Shown in pieces: positions 1 through 6,581 of a stretch of DNA of 30,108 nucleotides. The position numbers were made by a program, and so were the translations under genes. The stretch's first letter is position 1, and each line of letters begins with the position of its first letter. Below the pieces are notes generated by a model that worked only from the letters and a program-made list of their open reading frames with translations, searched no databases and was not told the origin of the DNA. The stretch is from JARRON01 sp037383845 (GTDB lineage Bacteria; Pseudomonadota; Gammaproteobacteria; Steroidobacterales; XN24), in NCBI GenBank assembly GCA_037383845.1, contig JARRON010000025.1, forward strand, positions 1-30,108, written 5' to 3'.

Positions 1-388
1 TGGCGCCGCGCCAGAAATGATTAAAGCCCACCTCGTATAGCGTGGCCGAGGACGCGTAGCTCGCGATGTGCCCGCCGTACTCGGAGCTCTTCCGGTTCGC
101 CAGCACCACCATGGCCATGGCGTTCCAGCGAAGCCACGCTTCCAGACGGCGCTCCAGCGCCCGGTCCCCCGGGTAACGGGGCTCCCGGCCGGGGGCGATG
201 GTGTTGAGATAAGCGGTGTTGGGGCTGAAGGGCAGATAGTGGCCCGACCGACGCACGTGGTCGATCATCTGCTCAATCAGGAAGTGGGCTCTTTCCCCGC
301 CATAGACCCGCAGGACGGAGTCAATAGACTCCAGCCACTCGCGGGTTTCCTGGGGATCCGCGTCCTGGAAGTCGCTGTCGCGCGCCAT
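1..388 (-). CDS. aceE: Pyruvate dehydrogenase E1 component (homodimeric type), N-terminal part
   Basis: This is the first 129 codons of a leftward gene that runs off the left edge. The translation starts MARDSDFQDADPQETREWL and contains IDSVLRVYGGERAHFLIEQ, YLNTIAPGREPRYPGD, the stretch LRWNAMAMVVLANRK, and GGHIASYASSATLYEVGFNH. It follows the E. coli AceE N terminus nearly block for block (DPIETRDWL, YINTIP, EYPG, IRWNA, GGHMASFQSSATIYDVCFNHFF). The enzyme is the thiamine-diphosphate E1 subunit that decarboxylates pyruvate and acetylates the lipoyl groups of E2 in the cytosolic PDH complex. ATG at 388 is the start that aligns with the family. The Shine-Dalgarno in front is weak (GGGAG, 13 nt away). 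E2 and E3 genes are expected beyond the left edge. The catalytic core lies outside the window. Confidence 0.95.
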   Translation of the reverse strand, partial: MARDSDFQDADPQETREWLESIDSVLRVYGGERAHFLIEQMIDHVRRSGHYLPFSPNTAYLNTIAPGREPRYPGDRALERRLEAWLRWNAMAMVVLANRKSSEYGGHIASYASSATLYEVGFNHFWRGA

Positions 389-400
389 CTGTAGTTAACC

Positions 401-441
401 GCTCCCGTCGTGCTGGGAGCGACCTCTCTCCTCGGTCGCTC
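401..441 (-). promoter_or_regulatory. Two overlapping, mutually exclusive hairpins in the aceE leader
   Basis: Read towards aceE, GAGCGACC (441-434) pairs with GGTCGCTC (424-417) as a perfect 8-bp stem. Its loop, GAGGAGAGA, looks like a ribosome binding site. GCTCCC (420-415) pairs with GGGAGC (406-401) as a 6-bp stem that ends 12 nt before the ATG. The two stems share bases 417-420, so only one can form fully at a time. That layout suits an attenuator, translational switch or protein-binding leader. The sequence does not say which. Confidence 0.4.
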
Positions 442-577
442 GGATGATTCATCCCGGGCTTGCTGCTAACATTCCGCCGCGCAACAGGTTTTCCGGCGCG
501 CCGGCGTGTCAGTACGCTTGTTGTTTTAGTCCGGCTATCTTCCGGGCTCACCCAGAACAGGTCAAGGAACGTCCCCC

Positions 578-2098
578 ATGCCCAGCCTTCTGCCCGAGGG
601 CGCTCTTCCCCGCGTTTCCCGGCGGCGCGACCCGAAATCGCTGCCCCAGCTGGATCACATCGTCGTCCTGGCGCCGGAGCGCCTCACCCGCAGGCTCTGG
701 GCCGAAGCGCCCGGCGGAGAACGGCTCTCGGCGGCAGCCAGGCGCCGGGGAATGCCCCGGGCCGGCGGAAGCCTCACGCTCCATCTTTCCGATCCCTGCC
801 CGGTCACCGTGGGGTTCTGTGACCCCTCAGGCCCGACCTTCGCCCGGGCGAGCCTTTGCCGGAAACTGGCTGCCGAGGCCCTGGCCGGGCGGCCGGCACG
901 GGTGGGCCTGATGACCCTGGGCGCGCCGGATGACCAGCGCAGCGCCTGGATCGAGATGCTTGCGGGTGCCCTGCTGGCCGCCCACGCGCCGATGCCCCGG
1001 TTCAAGAGCTCGCCGTCGCCGCGGACCCATCGACTGCAGGGCATCACCGTGCTGGACGACGTCCCCGACGCCCAGCTGGAACGGGTCCGCGCCGAGGCTG
1101 AGGGCAACCACCTGGCGCGCTGGCTGGCGGCTCTGCCGCCGAACCGGCTGGACGCAGCCGGTTACCGGGGCGTCCTGGAAGAGCTTGCCACCCGCGAGGG
1201 CTGGGACCTGACGTTCCTGGACGAGGCGGCGCTTGCCGAGGAAGGGGCCGGCGCGTTTCTCGCGGTGGCCCGCAGCAACCCGCGGCGGGACGCCGGGATC
1301 GCCAGGCTCCGTTACCGTCCCGGCGAGGCTGACGCCCGGCCCGCCATGGCCCTGGTGGGCAAGGGCATCGTGTTCGATACCGGGGGCACCAATCTCAAGC
1401 CCTTCCGCAGCATGCTGGACATGCAGGAGGACATGGCCGGGAGCGCGGTGGCCCTGGGCACCCTCGTGGCGCTGAGCCGGCTGGAGTTCCCCGAGCCGGT
1501 GGACTGCTGGCTGGCCATCACCGAGAACCGCATCGGTCCCGACGCCTACAAGTCCCGCGACGTGGTCACCGCGGCCAACGGCACGACGATCGAGATCATC
1601 CACACCGACGCCGAGGGCAGGATGGCCCTGGCAGACACCCTGGTCCTGGCCGGCCGGGAAAAGCCTGGCCTCATCATCGATTACGCAACGCTCACCGGGG
1701 CATGCGTCCATGCCCTCACCGACCGTTACAGCGGCGCGTTCACTACCAGCGAGCGGCTGGCCCGGGTCGCCATGGCCGCGGGCAGGACGTCGGGGGAGCG
1801 GGTCTGGCCCTTCCCCATGGACGAGGACTTCGACGAGGCCATCGAGAGCAGTGTGGCTGACGTCCTCCAGTGCCCCATCGAAAACGAGGGCGACCACATC
1901 GTCGCCGCCCGCTTCCTTCGACGCTTTGTCCCGGAGGACGTCCGCTGGCTCCACCTGGACCTGGCAGGCGCTCATCGCAAGGGCGGCCTGGGGCTGGCCC
2001 CCACCCTGCAGACCGGTTTCGGGGTCCGGCTTACCGTGTCCATGCTCCTGGATCACCAGCTGCTCGGGGCCTCGGGCGGCGAAGACAAGGACAACTGA
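578..2098 (+). CDS. M17 (leucyl aminopeptidase family) metallopeptidase
   Basis: The 506-residue cytosolic dizinc aminopeptidase would remove N-terminal residues from peptides. All catalytic residues of E. coli PepA are present at a constant offset of eight: K262 and D267 in GKGIVFDTGG, catalytic K274 in NLKP, D285 in QEDMAGS, and D344, E346 and catalytic R348 in the family signature HTDAEGR. The usual N of NTDAEGR is H here, which the family tolerates. The N-terminal third is the poorly conserved family domain. ATG at 578 is preceded by AAGGAA eight bases upstream. The stop TGA shares one base with the pyrC start (TGATG), so the two genes are probably translated together. It is likely a peptide-turnover enzyme, and the paralogue within M17 (PepA, PepB or other) cannot be settled. 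Confidence is high for the family. Confidence 0.9.
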   Translation: MPSLLPEGALPRVSRRRDPKSLPQLDHIVVLAPERLTRRLWAEAPGGERLSAAARRRGMPRAGGSLTLHLSDPCPVTVGFCDPSGPTFARASLCRKLAAEALAGRPARVGLMTLGAPDDQRSAWIEMLAGALLAAHAPMPRFKSSPSPRTHRLQGITVLDDVPDAQLERVRAEAEGNHLARWLAALPPNRLDAAGYRGVLEELATREGWDLTFLDEAALAEEGAGAFLAVARSNPRRDAGIARLRYRPGEADARPAMALVGKGIVFDTGGTNLKPFRSMLDMQEDMAGSAVALGTLVALSRLEFPEPVDCWLAITENRIGPDAYKSRDVVTAANGTTIEIIHTDAEGRMALADTLVLAGREKPGLIIDYATLTGACVHALTDRYSGAFTTSERLARVAMAAGRTSGERVWPFPMDEDFDEAIESSVADVLQCPIENEGDHIVAARFLRRFVPEDVRWLHLDLAGAHRKGGLGLAPTLQTGFGVRLTVSMLLDHQLLGASGGEDKDN

Positions 2099-3132
2099 TG
2101 GAGATCCGCCGGCCCGACGACTGGCATCTTCACCTTCGTGACCGGGACGTCCTTGCTGCCGTTCTGCCCCACACCGCTGCCCGCTTCCGCCGCGCCGTGA
2201 TCATGCCGAACCTGGTGCCGCCGGTGACCACGACCGAGGCGGCACTGGCCTATCGCAACCGCATCCTGGCCGCCCTGGCGCCCGGCCAGGACTTCGAACC
2301 GCTGATGACCCTGTACCTCACGGACAACACCCCTGCCGCCGAGATCCACCGGGCAAAGGAGAGCGGTGTCGTGGTGGGCGCCAAGCTCTATCCCGCCGGT
2401 GCCACCACCAACTCCGACTCCGGTGTCACGGACATCCGCCACTGCGACGAGGCCCTGGAAGCCATGCAGGAAGTCGGACTGGTCCTGCAGGTTCACGGCG
2501 AGGTGACGCGGCCGGAGGTGGATGTCTTCGACCGGGAGCGGGCCTTCATCGACGCCGTGCTGGCGCCGGTGACGGAGCGCTTCCCGCGGCTCAAAGTCGT
2601 GCTGGAACACGTCACCACGGCGGACGGGGTGGACTTCGTTCGCCAGGCCCGGGAAGGGATAGCGGCGACGGTCACGCCCCAGCACATCCTGATGAACCGC
2701 AACGCCCTTTTCGAGGGCGGTCTGCGTCCCCATCGCTACTGCCTGCCCGTACTCAAGGCGGAGCGCCACCGGGAGGCGGTCCTCGAGGCGGCCACCGGCG
2801 GCAGCCCGCGGTTCTTCCTCGGAACCGACAGCGCGCCCCACGGCAGGAAGCGAAAGGAGTCCGACTGCGGCTGCGCGGGAATCTATTCGGCTCACGCGGG
2901 CATCGAGCTCTACGCGGAGGCGTTCGAGGCGGCGGGCCGCCTGGAATACCTGGAGGCATTCGCCAGCGAACACGGCGCGCGCTTCTACGGACTTCCCCTG
3001 AACGAGGACTCCATAGAGCTGGTCAGGGAACCCTGGACCCCACCCGAAAGCTATCCGGCGGGCGACGATGTCCTGGTGCCGCTGCGCGCCGGGGACACCA
3101 TCGCCTGGCGCCTCGGCGGAGCCGGCCGGTGA
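2098..3132 (+). CDS. pyrC: Dihydroorotase, PyrC type
   Basis: The 344-residue enzyme interconverts carbamoyl-aspartate and dihydroorotate, the third step of pyrimidine synthesis. It matches the short, E. coli-like dihydroorotase class (348 aa). Zinc ligands are H10 and H12 in DDWHLHLRD, the lysine expected to be carbamylated K96 in AKLYPAGATTNS, H133 in VHGEVT, H171 in LEHVTT and D244 in GTDSAPH. All sit at E. coli positions minus six. Other family blocks include TPQHILMNRN, GLRPHRYCLPVLK and KRKESDCGCAG. The true start is ATG 2098: it gives the family N terminus and overlaps the preceding stop. The reading frame is open further upstream, but that part is the M17 gene read in another frame. 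The 3' end overlaps the rnt start as GTGA. Confidence 0.97.
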   Translation: MEIRRPDDWHLHLRDRDVLAAVLPHTAARFRRAVIMPNLVPPVTTTEAALAYRNRILAALAPGQDFEPLMTLYLTDNTPAAEIHRAKESGVVVGAKLYPAGATTNSDSGVTDIRHCDEALEAMQEVGLVLQVHGEVTRPEVDVFDRERAFIDAVLAPVTERFPRLKVVLEHVTTADGVDFVRQAREGIAATVTPQHILMNRNALFEGGLRPHRYCLPVLKAERHREAVLEAATGGSPRFFLGTDSAPHGRKRKESDCGCAGIYSAHAGIELYAEAFEAAGRLEYLEAFASEHGARFYGLPLNEDSIELVREPWTPPESYPAGDDVLVPLRAGDTIAWRLGGAGR

Positions 3133-3800
3133 GCGACATACTCGGGCGGGACGACGGCGAGCAGGCGGTCCGCCTGATGTGCCAGCGTTTCCGGGGTTTC
3201 CTGCCGGTGGTCGTGGACGTGGAGACCGGCGGTTTCAACCCGGCGACTGACGCCCTGCTGGAGATTGCGGCGGTGCTCATCGAGATGCGCGACGACGGCA
3301 CGGTCGCCACGGGGGAAAGCTACCGCTATCACGTCCAGCCGTTCGAGGGTGCCAACATCGAGGCCGCCGCCCTGGAGGTGAACGGCATCGATCCCCATCA
3401 TCCCCTGCGTCCGGCGCTGCCGGAGCGGGATGCCCTGCAGCGCATCTTCCGGGAGGTGCGCCGGGCCGTCCGCGAGAACGACTGCAGCCGCGCCATACTG
3501 GTGGGCCACAACGCCTTCTTCGATCTCAGCTTCGTGAACGCCGCCGTGGAACGAAGCGGCATCAAGCGCAATCCCTTCCACCCTTTCTCGAGCTTCGACA
3601 CGGCGACCCTGGGCGGGGTCGCCTACGGCCAGACGGTACTGGCCCGGATAGCCGATGCCGCCGGGCTGGAATGGGATCCGTCCGCCGCCCATTCCGCCAG
3701 CTACGACGCCCGGCTCACCGCGGAGGTCTTCTGCGGCATTGTCAACCGCTTCCGGGACACGTACGAACAGTCCCTGAAACGGACGGAGCCGGCGGGCTGA
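3129..3800 (+). CDS. rnt: Ribonuclease T
   Basis: The 223-residue DEDDh-family 3'-5' exoribonuclease trims the 3' ends of tRNA and other stable RNAs. The catalytic set is D30 and E32 in VVDVETGGFN, D132 in HNAFFDLSF, and H188 and D193 in HSASYDARLT. Each is seven residues after its E. coli counterpart. Family blocks ALEVNGIDPHHP, SGIKRNPFHPF and ARIADAAGLEWD are also present. The GTG start at 3129 overlaps the pyrC stop (GTGA), which argues for translational coupling. The stop codon lies in the loop of a strong hairpin shared with the convergent sodB-grxD operon. An M17 - pyrC - rnt order makes an overlapping operon with no obvious single pathway. rnt and grxD lie near each other in many gammaproteobacteria (from memory). 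Confidence 0.96.
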   Translation: MSDILGRDDGEQAVRLMCQRFRGFLPVVVDVETGGFNPATDALLEIAAVLIEMRDDGTVATGESYRYHVQPFEGANIEAAALEVNGIDPHHPLRPALPERDALQRIFREVRRAVRENDCSRAILVGHNAFFDLSFVNAAVERSGIKRNPFHPFSSFDTATLGGVAYGQTVLARIADAAGLEWDPSAAHSASYDARLTAEVFCGIVNRFRDTYEQSLKRTEPAG

Positions 3801-3818
3801 GAGCGCCGCCGGCTCCGT
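3783..3818. terminator. Perfect 13-bp hairpin between rnt and grxD
   Basis: ACGGAGCCGGCGG (3783-3795) and CCGCCGGCTCCGT (3806-3818) form an uninterrupted stem with a 10-base loop that contains the rnt stop codon. It lies between convergent genes, so it could end transcripts from both sides. Neither side has a proper run of Ts, so it may instead stabilise 3' ends or work with Rho. Confidence 0.6.
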
Positions 3819-3839
3819 GAAGAAGCGTGATACCGGCCG

Positions 3840-4160
3840 TCAGGTGGCGGCGACGGAGCCTTCCAGCAGCTTCTTCAGCTCGCCGGAGTGGTACATCTCC
3901 AGCACGATGTCGCAACCACCGATCAGCTCGCCGTTGACGTAGAGCTGGGGATAGGTCGGCCAGTTGGAATAGCTCTTCAGGGCCTCGCGCAGCTCCGGGT
4001 CCTCGAAGATGTTCACGTGGGTGAAATCCGTTCCCAGCGCCCGCAGGGCTGCGACCGTCTGGGCCGAGAAGCCGCACTGGGGAAAATCGGGGCTGCCCTT
4101 CATGTACAGCAGCACCGGATTATCCGAAAGCTGCTTCTTGATGCGCTCGTTCACTTCCAT
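3840..4160 (-). CDS. grxD: Monothiol (CGFS) glutaredoxin, Grx4 type
   Basis: The 106-residue protein has the CGFS active site (C29), the preceding LLYMKGSP block, NWPTYPQLYVNGELIGGCDI and a C-terminal EMYHSGELKKLL helix. This is the E. coli GrxD/Grx4 pattern. Family members bind a glutathione-ligated [2Fe-2S] cluster between two monomers and deliver clusters or sense iron, usually with BolA-type partners. I prefer ATG 4160, which aligns with the family N terminus. A GTG three codons upstream (4169) is in frame and would overlap the BON gene stop. It is the last gene of the leftward sodB operon, five bases after the BON gene. An iron-sulfur protein downstream of an iron SOD makes functional sense. 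Confidence 0.96.
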   Translation of the reverse strand: MEVNERIKKQLSDNPVLLYMKGSPDFPQCGFSAQTVAALRALGTDFTHVNIFEDPELREALKSYSNWPTYPQLYVNGELIGGCDIVLEMYHSGELKKLLEGSVAAT

Positions 4161-4165
4161 AGTTT

Positions 4166-4534
4166 TCACTCACTCTCCTGGGTCTTTTCTGGCGGGACGA
4201 CCTCGATCCGGTTGTCCACCGATTTTACTCCGGACACGGCCCCCGCAAGCCGCGCCGCCTGGTCGCGGGCGGTCCTGTTGGTCACCTGCCCCCTGAGGGT
4301 TACCACGCCTTCGTAGGTATCCACGTTCACCTGGAGGGCATCCACGTATTTGTCGCCCACCAGGCGGGTCTTGACCGAACTCGTAATCCTGGCGTCCTGG
4401 GCGATGACTTCCGGGGACCGGTCGTCCTTGCCGATGTAGTATCCGGCAGCCGCAGCACCGCCCACGGCCACCGCCCAGCAGCCGCTGCAGGCCAGGGCAG
4501 TCACCACGACAAGCAGCGCCCGCATCCACGTCAC
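4166..4534 (-). CDS. BON-domain lipoprotein (DolP/OsmY-like, single domain)
   Basis: The 122-residue protein begins with a hydrophobic export signal ending in ALACSGC. The second cysteine is the likely lipidation site, although position -3 is C rather than the usual L. A glycine/alanine-rich stretch and GYYIGKDDRS follow. One BON domain then covers about residues 45-115 (DARITSSVKTRLV, VNVDTYEGVVTLRGQV, VSGVKSVDNRIEV). E. coli DolP has a similar start and two BON domains; these proteins act at the outer membrane. GTG 4534 is chosen because AAGGAG lies six bases before it and it overlaps the upstream stop as GTGA. An ATG three codons later is 15 bases from that site. Role is envelope integrity by family; the specific function is unknown. 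Confidence 0.85.
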   Translation of the reverse strand: MTWMRALLVVVTALACSGCWAVAVGGAAAAGYYIGKDDRSPEVIAQDARITSSVKTRLVGDKYVDALQVNVDTYEGVVTLRGQVTNRTARDQAARLAGAVSGVKSVDNRIEVVPPEKTQESE

Positions 4535-4734
4535 GCCCGACTCCTTTGCAGACTGCTGCGGCGGCGATTGAGTTCCGTAAGCAGCGCCCGGCGGGATGGC
4601 CCGTCGAGCCCCGGCCAGGCGGCGATCTCATCCCGGCTGCGCAGGCACCCCTCGCAGAGACCGTCGCGGCGGATCCGGCAAATGTCGATGCAGGGCGACG
4701 GGACTCCGACGCCCTGCTCCGGGCTCGCGGCCAA
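4531..4734 (-). CDS. DUF1289 small cysteine protein
   Basis: A 67-residue protein carries four cysteines as PCIDIC and GLCEGC (C15, C19, C27, C30), then RSRDEIAAWPGLDGPSRRALL. This is the DUF1289 pattern (SPC-x3-C, GLC-x2-C, TxDEIxxW), a family thought to bind a metal or Fe-S cluster but of unknown role. The frame is open upstream into sodB. TTG 4734, two bases after the sodB stop, is the only standard start codon between that stop and the cysteine motif. No clear Shine-Dalgarno is visible, so it is probably translated by coupling to sodB. Its stop overlaps the BON gene start. The family call is firm; the exact start is not. Confidence 0.8.
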   Translation of the reverse strand: MAASPEQGVGVPSPCIDICRIRRDGLCEGCLRSRDEIAAWPGLDGPSRRALLTELNRRRSSLQRSRA

Positions 4735-4736
4735 GG

Positions 4737-5318
4737 TCAGCCGGCGAAATTCTTGGCAACAAAGTCCCAGTTCACCAGATTCCAGAAGGCTTCCAGGTAC
4801 TTGGGACGGGCGTTGCGGTAGTCGATGTAGTAAGCGTGCTCCCACACGTCGCAGGTCATAAGCGGCGTGTCAGCGCTCCGGAGGGGAGTATCGGCGTTGC
4901 TGGTCTGGACGATTTCCAGGCTGCCGTCAGGCTTCTTGACGAGCCAGGCCCAGCCGGAACCGAACAGCGTGGTGGCCTTGTCGGTAAAGCTGGTCTTGAA
5001 CGCGTCGAACGAGCCGAACGCCTTGTCGATGGCCTGGGCCAGGTCGCCGGAGGGCTGGCCGCCGCCGCTGGGTGACAGGCAGTGCCAGTAGAAAGTGTGG
5101 TTCCAGACCTGGGCGGCGTTGTTGAACACGCCACCGGAGCTCTTCCTGATGATGTCTTCCAGGGAAGCGTCGGCGAACTCCCCACCCTCGATCAGACAAT
5201 TGAGCTTGTCCACGTAGGTCTTGTGGTGCTTGCCGTAATGGTATTCCAGGGTCTCGGCGGAGATGTGGGGCTCGAGGCCATCCTTGGGATAAGGAAGATC
5301 TGGCAGGGTGTGCGCCAT
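4737..5318 (-). CDS. sodB: Iron superoxide dismutase
   Basis: The 193-residue enzyme dismutates superoxide in the cytosol. Metal ligands H27, H74, D157 and H161 are all in place (TLEYHYGKHH, VWNHTFYW, DVWEHAYY). The AAQVWNHTFYW block, with Gln directly before VWNH, marks the iron rather than manganese type. Length and the C-terminal YRNARPKYLEAFWNLVNWDF match E. coli SodB (193 aa). ATG 5318 has AGGAG seven bases upstream. It is the first gene of a leftward run with the DUF1289 protein, the BON lipoprotein and grxD, all within a few bases of each other. Confidence 0.97.
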   Translation of the reverse strand: MAHTLPDLPYPKDGLEPHISAETLEYHYGKHHKTYVDKLNCLIEGGEFADASLEDIIRKSSGGVFNNAAQVWNHTFYWHCLSPSGGGQPSGDLAQAIDKAFGSFDAFKTSFTDKATTLFGSGWAWLVKKPDGSLEIVQTSNADTPLRSADTPLMTCDVWEHAYYIDYRNARPKYLEAFWNLVNWDFVAKNFAG

Positions 5319-5355
5319 GGCAAACTCCTAGTCAATGCGTATCTATTTGAAATTA

Positions 5356-5390
5356 CGGGCGATTGCCCGCTACGAATACGGCAGAGTATA
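5356..5390 (-). promoter_or_regulatory. Candidate sodB -10 element and leader hairpin
   Basis: On the minus strand TATACT (5390-5385) is a good -10 hexamer about 70 bases before the sodB ATG. I find no convincing -35 at 16-18 bases from it, so an activator or a weak promoter is possible. Downstream in the leader, CGGGC-GATT-GCCCG (5356-5369) forms a short hairpin. No Fur-like 19-bp palindrome is evident. Confidence 0.4.
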
Positions 5391-5480
5391 GCAGAGACCG
5401 GAAACATGACCCCATCCCCGGGACGTCCGCGGCCGTTATAAGATGCGCCTTTTCGTCCCCTTTCCTGCGTCGGATTCCCC

Positions 5481-6350
5481 ATGGCCAAGCCCTCACTCCC
5501 GGACGGCATCAGCGCCGTCGTCGCCCGAGCTCTCGCGGAAGATATCGGCAGCGGGGACGTGACGGCGGAACTTGTGCCCGAGGACACGCTTGCGGCGGCG
5601 ACGGTAGTCAGCCGGGAGTCCGCGGTGCTCTGCGGGCAGGCATGGTTCGACGCCGTGTTCCGACAGCTGGACGGAGCCATCCGGACTCACTGGGCCGCTG
5701 CGGACGGCGACAGGATTGAGCCGGACCAGGTGGTGTGCCGGCTGGCCGGCCCGGCCCGGCCCCTGCTGTCCGGCGAGCGCACCGCGCTCAACTTCCTGCA
5801 GCTGCTTTCCGGGACGGCCACCTCCGCCAGGGCTTTCGCGGAGGCGGTCGCGGGCACCGGCTGCCGCGTGCTCGATACGCGCAAGACCGTGCCCGGTCTC
5901 CGCGATGCTCAGAAATACGCGGCCGCCTGCGGCGGCGTGACCAACCACCGCCGGGGCCTCTTCGACGCCATCCTCATCAAGGAGAACCACGTCATGGCCG
6001 CCGGCGGCATCGGCGCTGCCCTGGCCGAAGCGCGGCGCCGGCACCCGGGGCTGGTCGTGGAGATCGAGGTGGAATCGCTGGACGAGCTGATCCAGGCCCT
6101 GGACGGGGGCGCGGACATCGTCATGCTGGATAACTTCGCGGGGAAGGACCTGACCGCCGCGGTGGAACTGAATCGGCGCAGGGGCGAGGCCCGCGCAAAG
6201 CTCGAGGCCTCCGGGAACGTGGACCTGGCCGCACTCCGCGCCATTGCCGAGACCGGCGTGGACTTCGTTTCCGTCGGCGCAGTGACCAAGCACGTGCGCG
6301 CCGTGGACCTTTCCATGCGATTTCAGCTCCGGGACGGCCCTTCGGCCTGA
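5481..6350 (+). CDS. nadC: Quinolinate phosphoribosyltransferase
   Basis: The 289-residue enzyme turns quinolinate and PRPP into nicotinate mononucleotide with CO2 release in de novo NAD synthesis. Signature blocks are DIGSGDVTAE near the N terminus, GERTALNFLQLLSGTAT, DTRKTVPGLR (132-141; substrate-binding R and K), GGVTNHRRGL (NHR near 155-157), KENH (from K167), EIEVESLDE, DIVMLDNF, SGNVDL and VDFVSVGAVTKH. Length is normal for the family. ATG 5481 gives the standard N terminus, and its ribosome binding site is weak. It is divergent from sodB. A TATAAG lies about 40 bases upstream (5437-5442) without a recognisable -35. nadA and nadB are not nearby. Confidence 0.97.
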   Translation: MAKPSLPDGISAVVARALAEDIGSGDVTAELVPEDTLAAATVVSRESAVLCGQAWFDAVFRQLDGAIRTHWAAADGDRIEPDQVVCRLAGPARPLLSGERTALNFLQLLSGTATSARAFAEAVAGTGCRVLDTRKTVPGLRDAQKYAAACGGVTNHRRGLFDAILIKENHVMAAGGIGAALAEARRRHPGLVVEIEVESLDELIQALDGGADIVMLDNFAGKDLTAAVELNRRRGEARAKLEASGNVDLAALRAIAETGVDFVSVGAVTKHVRAVDLSMRFQLRDGPSA

Positions 6351-6488
6351 TCCGGGTCTTGCGACGCAACAGGGCGGATCGTTCCGCGACAGAGACCGCG
6401 GCTCATGTTCGCCGCGGTGCACAACGGGACAGGAGCTCCCGGTTTTTGCGGCGCACAATCAGGCCGGAAGTGTAAAGGTTTTCGTCCC

Positions 6489-6518
6489 TTGAGGCATGCC
6501 GACGCGCTGCGGTATAAG
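6489..6518 (+). promoter_or_regulatory. Sigma70-type promoter upstream of fadE
   Basis: TTGAGG (6489-6494) and TATAAG (6513-6518) are 18 bases apart and lie 64 bases before the fadE ATG. I do not see a clear FadR or PsrA operator around it. Confidence 0.55.
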
Positions 6519-6581
6519 CGTATGACGCAGTGCGGCAAACAGGCCGCCGCAGCAACTGAAAGCGCCAACGGAGGTGCCCCC

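Noticed and set aside
1870..2097. N-terminal extension of dihydroorotase from 1870
   Set aside because: ATG 2098 gives the exact family N terminus; the upstream part is the M17 gene in another frame.
6395..6418. Inverted repeat ACCGCGG/CCGCGGT after nadC as a terminator
   Set aside because: Seven base pairs with a 10-base loop and no T run; such repeats are expected by chance in DNA this GC-rich.
6405..6581. N-terminal extension of FadE from 6405
   Set aside because: The promoter TTGAGG/TATAAG lies inside it and there is no ribosome binding site, whereas ATG 6582 has GGAGG and begins the conserved membrane helix.
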